Shown here: piece after piece, positions 1-7,057 of the stretch
How the letters are laid out: every line of letters starts with the position of its first letter
Numbering within the stretch: position 1 is the stretch's first letter
NCBI GenBank assembly: GCA_028282865.1
Contig: JANQHA010000379.1
Location: 1 to 12,383, forward strand
Direction: 5' to 3'
From: Oligoflexales bacterium
Lineage (GTDB): Bacteria; Bdellovibrionota_B; Oligoflexia; Oligoflexales; CACXFL01
DNA length: 12,383 nt
The notes under the pieces: generated by a model
What the model saw: the letters and a program-made list of their open reading frames with translations, nothing else
What the model was told of the DNA's origin: nothing
Database searches by the model: none
Program-made: the position numbers and the translations under genes

Positions 1-488
1 GAGCAGCCCATCTGCTTAGCCGCGTCAAACTATATAACGAGGCTGCCGAAATTTTGGTGCGGGAGTCTAAAAAGTCTGCCCACCCTTACTACTACTACTC
101 ATCACTAGCGCGGCTGGAAAACAAAAGAGGAAACCAAAAAATGGCTCTAGAATACATGAAAAAAGCGAGTGACTCAGCTCAAGGCTCAGCGACAAAGCTT
201 CAATGGTTAGCGCAAAATATCGATATGACCGCATCGATTCCTTCGTCTGGTCAAAACCAGAGGTTAGAAATGTTAATTGGGCAGTTTTATGCAAAAATCT
301 TTAACCAGAAAGATGGATTTTCTGGGCGCAGCTACCGGTCGGTCAAAAGGCTAAAAAAATCTCTTGCTGGCTATCCACTTACGCCTAAGTTGTCTCGAAA
401 GATAAAAAGCTACTCACTTAGTTGTCGCAGGCTAGCAGATAGGGACCGGTCCCGGTGCGACGAACACTTCAAGCAGCTACTAAGATAG
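1..488 (+). CDS. C-terminal part of a TPR-like protein, possibly thioredoxin-fold family (5' end outside window)
   Basis: The reading frame is open to the left edge (first full codon at base 3) and ends at TAG 486-488, so this is the end of a longer protein; the TTG at 54 is not a credible start. About 161 residues are visible. The first half reads like a degenerate TPR hairpin pair: a run of four tyrosines, then a helix with ARLENKRGNQKMALEYMKKA, then a segment ending in ATKLQW. The last third is basic and has two cysteines about 14 residues apart (SCRR and RCDE). The pattern (YY..SLARLE, G-nx-ALE-hydrophobic, SATK-QW, a closing Cys pair) reminds me of the C-terminus of proteobacterial thioredoxin-fold proteins with a TPR-like tail. 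That is recall, not a search; the diagnostic CxxC domain would lie upstream, out of sight. The next gene starts 28 bases downstream on the same strand and may share its transcript. Confidence 0.5.
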   Translation, partial: AAHLLSRVKLYNEAAEILVRESKKSAHPYYYYSSLARLENKRGNQKMALEYMKKASDSAQGSATKLQWLAQNIDMTASIPSSGQNQRLEMLIGQFYAKIFNQKDGFSGRSYRSVKRLKKSLAGYPLTPKLSRKIKSYSLSCRRLADRDRSRCDEHFKQLLR

Positions 489-516
489 CTGTAACTTCGC
501 CGAAAGGAACTTATAC

Positions 517-1185
517 ATGGATATGCAAATCATTCTCGGAGCGTTCACCTTATTCATAGCACTCGCTCTTTCTATCGGCATCCATGAAGCGGCACACGCG
601 TACTCGGCAAAGTGGTTAGGAGACGACACGTCTGAAAAGCTAGGCAGAACTACATTAAACCCATTACCTCACTTGGCACCAATGGGGATTTTAATCCCGG
701 TAGGCTTAGCACTGATGCAGATCCCCATCTTATTTGGCTGGGGCAAGCCGGTACCAGTTCAATTAGATAAACTGAAATACGGTAGGTTTGGACACCTACT
801 GGTATCAGTCGCTGGGCCTATTTCAAATTTGGTCCTCTGTCTAATTTGCGTTGTAGTTATGACAGCATACGAGCAGTCGTTCAAGGAGCTGATACCAGAG
901 TCTCATTTTTTATATCCGGTTATCAAACTTACTAGCTTAATGGTTTATCTAAACGCCATTTTAGCCGTATTCAATTTAATTCCGCTTCCCCCTTTAGACG
1001 GTGGTGCTATTTTACCTATCATACTTCCAAAAGCCGCCAGAACCTTCTTTGAGGACTATATTGCGCCTTACGGCTTTTTTCTATTCTTAGCCCTAGCACT
1101 TTCAGGAAAAATGAACTGGATATGGCAGGCAGCTAGTTCGTATATAAAAATGGTTGAGAAGTTCGTTTTAGCAATGTTTAGCTAA
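517..1185 (+). CDS. M50 family site-2-type intramembrane zinc metalloprotease
   Basis: This is a 222-residue polytopic membrane protein of the short S2P/M50 class (YwhC-like), with no PDZ or CBS domain. The zinc site is complete. The HExxH motif lies in the first membrane helix (H23, E24, H27), and the third ligand is D161 in the NLIPLPPLDGG segment, with N153 eight residues before it. The family GPxxN motif (G100-N104) is also present, as is the loop with N48-P49 and GWGKPVPV (74-81). Hydrophobic segments lie at about 5-22, 55-73, 94-116, 135-155 and 183-196. The family cleaves peptide bonds within or near the inner membrane, but substrates of this short class are mostly unknown. ATG 517 has AAAGGA at 503-508, 8 bases upstream; a second in-frame ATG at 523 is less well spaced. 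Its stop codon directly abuts the stop of the convergent lipoprotein gene, with no bases between. Confidence 0.93.
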   Translation: MDMQIILGAFTLFIALALSIGIHEAAHAYSAKWLGDDTSEKLGRTTLNPLPHLAPMGILIPVGLALMQIPILFGWGKPVPVQLDKLKYGRFGHLLVSVAGPISNLVLCLICVVVMTAYEQSFKELIPESHFLYPVIKLTSLMVYLNAILAVFNLIPLPPLDGGAILPIILPKAARTFFEDYIAPYGFFLFLALALSGKMNWIWQAASSYIKMVEKFVLAMFS

Positions 1186-1725
1186 CTAAAGTCTTGAGTC
1201 TAGCTTCGCGACTAATTTACCACGCTTATGAATAATTATTTCGTTGCCAAAGCTATCATACTGTCGGCCGCTAAACATACGCCAGCGTTTCCCTTCCAGG
1301 GTTTTAAAGCTAACTTTCCTACCATCGCGGCATTTAAAGTCTGTTCGATTACCTTGAACCATTTTTGACTTCATAAAACAGCCATATTTTTCAGACAAGA
1401 CGCGAACCATCTTCCAATAAAAATGGTACCGATGCTGCAAGTTACGCTTGTTGATTGCATATATAACCATATTTCCCCTTTTCCCATAGACACCACCGTA
1501 GTATCGGTAAGAGCTGCCTTTACTAAGTACTCGAAGCAAATCCCTTACTGGATCTGAGAGCCTTTTTATCCCGGGTGTTTTTGAAACTTCCATAAGCTCG
1601 TTCCATTTCAACTGAGTATCACTAGAATCGTCTTTAAGGTGGTCCATATATTCATAACGTGTTCCAACACAACTGCATACTGTGCAGCCCAAAAAAATCA
1701 CAGCTGTTAACCTTAAAAAAGACAT
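1186..1725 (-). CDS. small candidate lipoprotein, unknown function, downstream of the cyclase
   Basis: I do not recognise this family. The start chosen is ATG 1725-1723, because AAGGAGG (1736-1730) sits just before it. The in-frame ATG at 1740-1738, directly after the stop of the upstream gene, has no Shine-Dalgarno and contains this one, so it is probably not used. From 1725 the protein has 179 residues. It begins with a hydrophobic segment (about residues 3-16) and a VCSC sequence that can act as a lipobox with C19 as the lipidated residue. A twin C14 and only one early Arg make this signal imperfect. The rest is basic and aromatic-rich, with a YRYYGGVYGKRGN stretch and three further cysteines but no motif I can name. 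It follows the cyclase gene with about 15 bases between, so the two are very likely one operon, suggesting an envelope partner of that sensor (inference). Confidence 0.7.
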   Translation of the reverse strand: MSFLRLTAVIFLGCTVCSCVGTRYEYMDHLKDDSSDTQLKWNELMEVSKTPGIKRLSDPVRDLLRVLSKGSSYRYYGGVYGKRGNMVIYAINKRNLQHRYHFYWKMVRVLSEKYGCFMKSKMVQGNRTDFKCRDGRKVSFKTLEGKRWRMFSGRQYDSFGNEIIIHKRGKLVAKLDSRL

Positions 1726-1740
1726 AATACCTCCTTCCAT

Positions 1741-4140
1741 TTAAGCACTATCATTTAATGCTGAATTTTGATCATAAGCAGTAATCAAACTAACCAAGTT
1801 TCGCCTCTGATCTTCCGATAAGTTTCTGAATAATACCCCGTGGACAAAGTTGCCAGACTCTTCATAGGCCCACCTAGTCTCAACAATAATCTCCTTAATT
1901 CCTTTATCGGCCAGTGCATTTTCTAGCTTATGATCGATCGAACTAATTTTGAGAACCAGCTTCAAACCTCGTTCAAGATAATTCTTAGCTTCAAAGCTTA
2001 GTCCGGTTGCAGAGAAGTTTACTAACACCCCGCGACCAGCTGGTGATTCTATTATGATCTTTTCTGGTCGCATTACCGTAAAGCGCTGATCTACGCGCGC
2101 CAAGCTCGCACATCTTCGATAGCCATCTAACGCGTCCTTACGAAGTGAGTCATCATCGTAAAAAGGATTGTAACTATACGCCTTCATCATATTGCTGTGG
2201 TGCTTAATGCTAATCATAACCTCACGTAAACCGTTATGATTTAGGTTCAGAGATTCGACGAGCGATTTAGTAGCCTCGCTAATTAGAACAAAATACATAT
2301 CGCAGGCCTGTTCCATACGCTTGGCATAATTCACTCCGTTGCCAACAGCGGTAAAATCAATGCGATCATCTGATCCCAAATCTCCTAGATACACCGACGC
2401 AGTATGTAGACCAATACGGAGTGGATAAACTGGGTCCCCGCGCTTAGAGGCTGCAATATTTTGCTTGGCAGTCGCTCTTTGAATACTGATAGCGCAGGAA
2501 ACTGCTTTTTCCGCATGATCAAACTCGCCTGCCACTTCTGAATCAAAGCTACAACCGAACAAACACAGCAAGCCATCTCCCAAAGTTTTATTTACCACAC
2601 CGCCGTACCTATGAACTTCGTGAGTCAACTCGTTAAGTAGCAGCTTTAACTGATCAAATGCTACTCGAGGCGCCTGATTTTCAGCTAGTAGCGAATAGCC
2701 TACAACATCTAAAAACATAATCGTCACAACTTGCTCTCTGGCGTCTAGTTGAACTTGAGAGGTACTTTTTACTAACTGTGTCAGCTGTTCAGATGACACC
2801 GAACCATCAAAGGCACTGCGAAGCAGTAAGGACTTCGCCTCAGTTGCTCGAGTTTTCGTCACATAAAGGCTTATAAAGCTCATACAACCAGCGATCACAC
2901 CGCCCCACCAGGAAAAAGATAGCGATAGATAAGCAAAGGCTAGAAAAACAACCGTGATATAACTTGCTAAAACAACCAGAAGTGACGCGATTGCAATGAT
3001 GTTGCTTAAATATAAAACTAATAGGCCGCAGAACAATGCCATCAGCGAAATGATGAGAAGATCACTATCTAAAGTCCAGATCCATTGCCCGGTTAGTATG
3101 CTGTTTACAAACGAAACATGGGCAAAAGACGCTGGTATCGGGCCGTATGGACTATCTTTAAAATCGGTGTTTCCAGTGTACATCATCGGTAGTATCATAA
3201 CGACATCACCGGGGTTTATATGACGAACAGTTTCACCCTGCTCAGCTCTTTTTAAGTTATGCATAAGTGAATAGGTTCTTTTATATAAGTTTTTAGGGTG
3301 AGGGAAATTTACCAATACTTGTTCTCGTCGATCGACTGGAAGTGTTTTGCCACTAATAGAAAACTTCCTCCGTCCTAACTCGACTTTATCCGCCGTATAG
3401 AGTCCAAAATGAGGTAATACTGTATTTCCGCTCACGCGATACATTGGAACCAAACGATGGTCAGAAGAGTAATGAATATGGCCAATATGTTTAACAGCAC
3501 GGGCCATTTCGACATAAGGTCCATATACAACGGAGTTTGGAGCAGCAACAACTCCAGAGAGGCTAGATAAACCAACCATTTCCAAAGAGCTAGAGAGATA
3601 ACTCTCAAGCCGGAAACTATCTTCTTCAAGTTTGAGAGGGTCGCGGTATTTTAGAGGTTTTTTGGGGATGAATGATCCAACTACTACTGGAGTCTTCAAT
3701 GTGGCTAAACTCTGCTCAATGGACCTAGATGTGTTATCTTTTTTTTGTTCATCCAGACCAAAAATTTTATCAATTAATATTATTTTGGGATCTTGACTAC
3801 TGATAGACTTTAGTAAAAGACTCCATTGCTTCATAGACAAAGAAGAAGAATTTAGCCAGCTAACGGTACGATCATCAACCGCAAAGATTTTCAGTTTAGG
3901 GCTAATTACCGGATCTTTGGACATGAGACTTCGCACTCGAAAGTCAGCGGGCACTCCTAATTTACGATCGATATAATCACCAATAGCACTTCTTGAGAGC
4001 GCGAAAAAAACCACGCTCCATATACATGTATGCAAAATGACTTGATCCCAACGTAAACTCGGGCCATGTAGCTTATGCTTGGCTTTTTCCCTAAAACCTA
4101 ACACTATCGTACCTATACTGTTCTGGATAACGTAGTCCAT
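1741..4140 (-). CDS. CHASE2 sensor - class III adenylate/guanylate cyclase - PilZ fusion protein
   Basis: Membrane signalling protein of 799 residues with three modules. One N-terminal helix (about 34-49) is followed by an extracytoplasmic CHASE2 domain (about 55-345), then three closely spaced helices (about 359-378, 380-405, 411-427). This is the standard CHASE2 topology. The cytoplasmic class III cyclase domain (about 468-655) keeps the metal Asp residues D478 (FLDVVGYS) and D522 (KTLGDG). It also keeps the substrate Lys K518 and the DFTAVG segment with T597, where class IIIb enzymes carry Thr. The transition-state residues N604 and R608 are present. It should therefore be active, most likely making cAMP. 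The C-terminus (about 680-790) is PilZ-like: RVDQR at 682-686 matches RxxxR and NFSATG at 708-713 matches (D/N)xSxxG, the c-di-GMP binding signature. Start ATG 4140 has only a weak CAGG upstream; an in-frame stop nine codons upstream limits alternatives. Confidence 0.93.
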   Translation of the reverse strand: MDYVIQNSIGTIVLGFREKAKHKLHGPSLRWDQVILHTCIWSVVFFALSRSAIGDYIDRKLGVPADFRVRSLMSKDPVISPKLKIFAVDDRTVSWLNSSSLSMKQWSLLLKSISSQDPKIILIDKIFGLDEQKKDNTSRSIEQSLATLKTPVVVGSFIPKKPLKYRDPLKLEEDSFRLESYLSSSLEMVGLSSLSGVVAAPNSVVYGPYVEMARAVKHIGHIHYSSDHRLVPMYRVSGNTVLPHFGLYTADKVELGRRKFSISGKTLPVDRREQVLVNFPHPKNLYKRTYSLMHNLKRAEQGETVRHINPGDVVMILPMMYTGNTDFKDSPYGPIPASFAHVSFVNSILTGQWIWTLDSDLLIISLMALFCGLLVLYLSNIIAIASLLVVLASYITVVFLAFAYLSLSFSWWGGVIAGCMSFISLYVTKTRATEAKSLLLRSAFDGSVSSEQLTQLVKSTSQVQLDAREQVVTIMFLDVVGYSLLAENQAPRVAFDQLKLLLNELTHEVHRYGGVVNKTLGDGLLCLFGCSFDSEVAGEFDHAEKAVSCAISIQRATAKQNIAASKRGDPVYPLRIGLHTASVYLGDLGSDDRIDFTAVGNGVNYAKRMEQACDMYFVLISEATKSLVESLNLNHNGLREVMISIKHHSNMMKAYSYNPFYDDDSLRKDALDGYRRCASLARVDQRFTVMRPEKIIIESPAGRGVLVNFSATGLSFEAKNYLERGLKLVLKISSIDHKLENALADKGIKEIIVETRWAYEESGNFVHGVLFRNLSEDQRRNLVSLITAYDQNSALNDSA

Positions 4141-4235
4141 TGCCTGTATCGGAATGTAGATTAAAAGCTAAATCCCTACCTATTTCTCAAAGTTAAAAAA
4201 TTCTTCCAAAACGCCTAAAATTGCCCTAGAAAAGG

Positions 4236-4257
4236 TTGTATAATTAACCGTATACAA
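4236..4257 (+). promoter_or_regulatory. inverted repeat overlapping a TATAAT box, candidate operator/promoter
   Basis: TTGTATA (4236-4242) and TATACAA (4251-4257) form a perfect 7-bp inverted repeat with an 8-base spacer. A perfect TATAAT (4239-4244) lies across the left arm. If it serves the peptide-binding protein gene at 4350, the leader is about 100 bases; no good -35 box is seen 16-18 bases upstream, which fits a promoter that depends on an activator or is controlled here. It lies between the divergent cyclase and binding-protein genes, so it could also act on the cyclase. Seen by eye; no binding protein is known. Confidence 0.4.
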
Positions 4258-4349
4258 TGAGTGGTTATTTGGCATAAAATCAGACTCGGTAATCACAGGG
4301 ACATCAGATGCTGCTAAAGTGCCTTCATCACCGGTATTTAGGGAGTTTT

Positions 4350-6026
4350 ATGAGAAACTTTTTCGTGCTAGGTTTACTGGCGACTACATTATGGCTTCTT
4401 GCCCTAAATGCTGCAGCACAAGAAGAGCATAGCAGCAAGATACTTAAAGTGGGAGTGACTCAGATTCCAAGATCGTTGCACCCATATGAAATTAATGATT
4501 ACAAAGGAAAGTTCGTCCTGAACTTTTATCAAAGGCCACTTATCTATACTGATGAGGAGGGGGCTACAAGGTGCAGCCTCTGTATAAAAATACCAAGTTT
4601 TGAGAACAAACAGCTTGATCGTCGCAAAAAGAAAAGGCGCCACCACTTGGTCGCCAACTGGCGCATCCGAAAAGATGCCAGATGGGCAGATAAGCGACCG
4701 GTTACAGTAAAAGATGTCCTATTCACCTGGGAAATCATCAACGCAATTCGAGCCGAGGGTAGCAACACGTTAGATCAATTCTCGGCCATTGAGTCTATCG
4801 TCGAGCACGGAAATCCCCGTGAGTTTCAAATCAGCTACTACCAAATTACCTCGGATTTTGATCAGCTAGATGACTTTTTCTTATTGCCAGCTCACATTGA
4901 GCAGCCTATATGGGAGGCAAGCAAGAAAAATTTAAGCAACTACTTCAAAAACAGCCTGTATAAAAAAGACCCGTTGAATAAAGGTCTATACAACGGACCA
5001 TTTATCGTGACCAGATTTAAGTACGAAAAGTCTTTGCAACTAAAGCAAAACCTCCAATTTCACCAATCGAGTAAAACTGCTAGCATTTTTATATGGCAGC
5101 TGGGAGGTACCCCTGAACTCAAGTGGGCATACCGGAACCGCTCCATCGCCATCATTCCCGAACATGAATTGTCACTACCTGAAACCGTCGCAATGCAGAA
5201 AGACTTAAAGAAAAAAAACATCTCTGCCAATATCAACATGGTTGATACTCATAGAATGAACCAAATCATGTTTAACCTTAGAAACCCTTTGCTTGCCAAC
5301 CGGCTCCTAAGGGTAGCAATTGCCCATGCAATAAACCGCAAAGAAATCATCAATTCCGTGTTTCACGGTTCAGTAAAAGCAGCCAACCAACCATTTGAGA
5401 CAACAAATACAACAAACGATCCAATTAGTTATTCTCCAGGTAAAAGTCAACAAATATTGGAACGCTTAGGTTGGCGACTGCAAGGTAAATCTATTTACCG
5501 TATGAAAGAGCAAAAAAAATTATCAATAACAATAGACATACCAGACGACAACAGCGGTCGCGCCGAAATGGCTAGAGAGCTCGCCAATCAGTTAAAACAG
5601 GTTGGGATAGAGGCTATCATTAAGACCCACCCAGTTAAAAGATACTTTTCTAAGTTCATACCTAGAGCAGAGTTTACAGACTTAGCAATATTTTCATGGC
5701 CAGCAACCCCGACCCGACTGCCTTATAGTATTTTCCATTCAGCAGAGATACCGACTTATCAAAATGACTATACCGGTCAAAACATAGGCGCTTGGAGAGA
5801 TAGTAATATAGATAAATTATTGTCTAAATTCTCGAAAGAGCTAGATGGCAAGAAGAGGTCCAATTTAGCCGATCAAGTCCTAAATATTTGGCATAAGCAA
5901 GTTCCCTTTATCCCACTGTACTATGGAGTAAAGTCTTCGGTTGCCAGTAAAGATGTGGCAGGACTTAAGCTCTATAAATCTGACACACCCTCTAGCATCA
6001 ACTCTGAAAACTGGGTTTATAAATAG
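4350..6026 (+). CDS. periplasmic peptide-type substrate-binding protein (SBP family 5) of an ABC importer
   Basis: The start chosen is ATG 4350, with GGGAG at 4341-4345. An in-frame ATG at 4308 lacks a Shine-Dalgarno and would put 14 unrelated residues before the signal peptide. From 4350 the protein has 558 residues. It opens with a signal peptide (MRNFF, hydrophobic core to about residue 19, then LNAAA before Q24, a signal peptidase I type AxA site). The mature part has the family 5 (DppA/OppA) layout: VGVTQIPRSLHPY near its start, WRIRKDARWADKRPVTVKDV (the usual W.DG.PVTA.DV region), the MFNLRNPLLANRLLRVAIAHAINR helix region, and a C-terminal WHKQVPFIPLYYG segment. A CSLC pair (C75, C78) may form a disulfide, and a strongly basic stretch (about residues 87-99) interrupts the N-terminal lobe. 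No permease or ATPase gene is adjacent, so ligand and partner are unknown. Its last 10 bases overlap the end of serB. Confidence 0.9.
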   Translation: MRNFFVLGLLATTLWLLALNAAAQEEHSSKILKVGVTQIPRSLHPYEINDYKGKFVLNFYQRPLIYTDEEGATRCSLCIKIPSFENKQLDRRKKKRRHHLVANWRIRKDARWADKRPVTVKDVLFTWEIINAIRAEGSNTLDQFSAIESIVEHGNPREFQISYYQITSDFDQLDDFFLLPAHIEQPIWEASKKNLSNYFKNSLYKKDPLNKGLYNGPFIVTRFKYEKSLQLKQNLQFHQSSKTASIFIWQLGGTPELKWAYRNRSIAIIPEHELSLPETVAMQKDLKKKNISANINMVDTHRMNQIMFNLRNPLLANRLLRVAIAHAINRKEIINSVFHGSVKAANQPFETTNTTNDPISYSPGKSQQILERLGWRLQGKSIYRMKEQKKLSITIDIPDDNSGRAEMARELANQLKQVGIEAIIKTHPVKRYFSKFIPRAEFTDLAIFSWPATPTRLPYSIFHSAEIPTYQNDYTGQNIGAWRDSNIDKLLSKFSKELDGKKRSNLADQVLNIWHKQVPFIPLYYGVKSSVASKDVAGLKLYKSDTPSSINSENWVYK

Positions 6027-6853
6027 TTTGTCCGCTGTAATACTGATATTAAAAAGGTATGATCTGTATCTGACCCAATGTGAGCATCTAAAAACGGATA
6101 CAAAACTGATTTTGGTCGAAACCCGATAGCTAGACTTGCAGCATCAAGCATCATTTGATCATTAGCGCCATCACCAACCGCTACAATGGCACTGGGATCA
6201 AACCCATACTCATCAATAACATCTAACATCCATGACTTTTTCATAGCTGCATCGACAATCTGCCCAGTTATTCCCCCGGTTATCACGCCATCGACTATCT
6301 CTAATTGATTTGCATATGAGCCTTCGATATTCAATCTTTTTTGAACATGGCTAGCAACATGACTAAACCCCCCGGAGACTAGAAAAGTCGGCACCGAAAT
6401 ACCGTGCAAGAAATTAATAAGTTTTTCGACACCCGAGTTTAATTGGTAATGCCTAGTAAAGTCATTTAAAATGCTTTCAGGCGCCCCCTTGATCAGAGCT
6501 AAACGTAATTTTAACGAAGTCGAAAAGTCTATCGCCCCTGACATAGCCTGTTCGGTTATTGCCGCAACTTGATCATAAACACCGTAATTTCTCGATATCT
6601 CGTCTAAAGATTCCTCGCGAATAACCGTCGCATCCATGTCGAAAAAAACAGCTGAAGGAACAAAATTAGCCGGAACCACCGCTATTGAAATATTGGGACG
6701 AAAATGACTTCGAACCTCAGCTACAAAAGACGGATATTGTTCTGGTGAAAGTCCAATAGAGCCTATATTTATCGAGCCGTCTGTATCCCACTCCTTAACG
6801 CCGTCGATACCAAGCTTAGTAGAAGAAACGACATAAAAGTTTGATGCGTTAAT
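6017..6853 (-). CDS. serB: phosphoserine phosphatase SerB, apparently with an AUU start codon
   Basis: HAD-family enzyme hydrolysing L-phosphoserine to serine, the last step of serine synthesis, in the cytoplasm. Numbered from the start chosen here (278 residues), motif I is DMDAT (D72 nucleophile, D74). It is followed by E81, motif II Ser in VSGGF (S160), motif III Lys (K205/K206) and motif IV GDGAND (D228, D232). The only standard start codon in frame is GTG 6679-6677, which has no Shine-Dalgarno and leaves just 13 residues before the nucleophile. The frame stays open for 58 codons upstream of it with protein-like sequence (for example GLSPEQYPSFVAEV). It is closed by TGA 6859-6857, itself part of GGAGGTGA (6864-6857). 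The only plausible initiation codon after that is ATT 6853-6851, 6 bases from GGAGG. The extra 58 residues would form a short domain before the HAD core, as many SerB proteins have. Conventional annotation would give 6017-6679. Confidence 0.88.
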   Translation of the reverse strand: MNASNFYVVSSTKLGIDGVKEWDTDGSINIGSIGLSPEQYPSFVAEVRSHFRPNISIAVVPANFVPSAVFFDMDATVIREESLDEISRNYGVYDQVAAITEQAMSGAIDFSTSLKLRLALIKGAPESILNDFTRHYQLNSGVEKLINFLHGISVPTFLVSGGFSHVASHVQKRLNIEGSYANQLEIVDGVITGGITGQIVDAAMKKSWMLDVIDEYGFDPSAIVAVGDGANDQMMLDAASLAIGFRPKSVLYPFLDAHIGSDTDHTFLISVLQRTNYL

Positions 6854-6856
6854 AGG

Positions 6857-6864
6857 TCACCTCC
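6857..6864 (-). promoter_or_regulatory. perfect Shine-Dalgarno GGAGGTGA placing the serB start at ATT 6853
   Basis: Read on the minus strand, GGAGGTGA is followed by CCT and then ATT, giving 6 bases between GGAGG and ATT. It is the best ribosome binding site in the window. No ATG, GTG or TTG in any frame sits at the right distance from it to open a long frame, whereas the serB frame passes through the ATT. The TGA inside it is the in-frame stop that closes serB upstream. Confidence 0.75.
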
Positions 6865-6889
6865 AGCATAACCGTTGACAGCTAAAATC

Positions 6890-6919
6890 AATTTATCAGC
6901 TTAGCCGGCACAATATCAA
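6890..6919 (-). promoter_or_regulatory. candidate sigma70-type promoter of serB
   Basis: On the minus strand TTGATA (6919-6914) and TAAATT (6895-6890) are 18 bases apart. Transcription would start near 6883, giving a leader of about 30 bases that contains the strong Shine-Dalgarno at 6864-6857 and reaches the ATT at 6853. It fits the long serB form and would give no reason to place the start at 6679. The boxes are imperfect (5/6 and 4/6 matches). Confidence 0.4.
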
Positions 6920-6926
6920 TTGAATC

Positions 6927-6974
6927 ACACTAAAGTGTCTATGGATTTGACAGAACCATTCAGTCAATGACAAT
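6927..6974 (+). promoter_or_regulatory. candidate promoter of the 7058 lipoprotein gene with an upstream palindrome
   Basis: TTGACA (6947-6952), a perfect -35 box, is followed after 16 bases by GACAAT (6969-6974, 4/6 match). Eight bases upstream of the -35 box lies the palindrome ACACT-AA-AGTGT (6927-6938), placed where an activator or divergent regulator could bind, between this gene and serB. The leader would be about 75 bases, and further AT-rich TATATT-like boxes lie at about 6990, so the exact start is open. Confidence 0.4.
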
Positions 6975-7057
6975 AAGTATCTAATATTACTTATATTTTT
7001 ATCTCATGAATGTGGACCAAAATATGCATCATATTATATGAACGAAGGAATAGTAAG

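Noticed and set aside
2996..3223. Open frame on the plus strand inside the cyclase gene
   Set aside because: It is antisense to the transmembrane part of the cyclase, has no ribosome site and matches no family. The same reasoning removes the other shadow frames at 67-294, 2385-2576, 3432-3629, 4404-4646, 4544-4768, 7097-7336, 8083-8274, 9176-9409, 9632-9817 and 10574-10792.
5941..6129. Plus-strand frame across the binding-protein/serB junction
   Set aside because: It overlaps the ends of two well-supported genes in another frame, with no ribosome site or recognisable product.
6017..6679. GTG 6679 as the serB start
   Set aside because: No Shine-Dalgarno precedes it, and the frame continues with protein-like sequence up to a strong ribosome site at 6864-6857. 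Internal initiation at GTG cannot be fully excluded, since the HAD core would still be complete.
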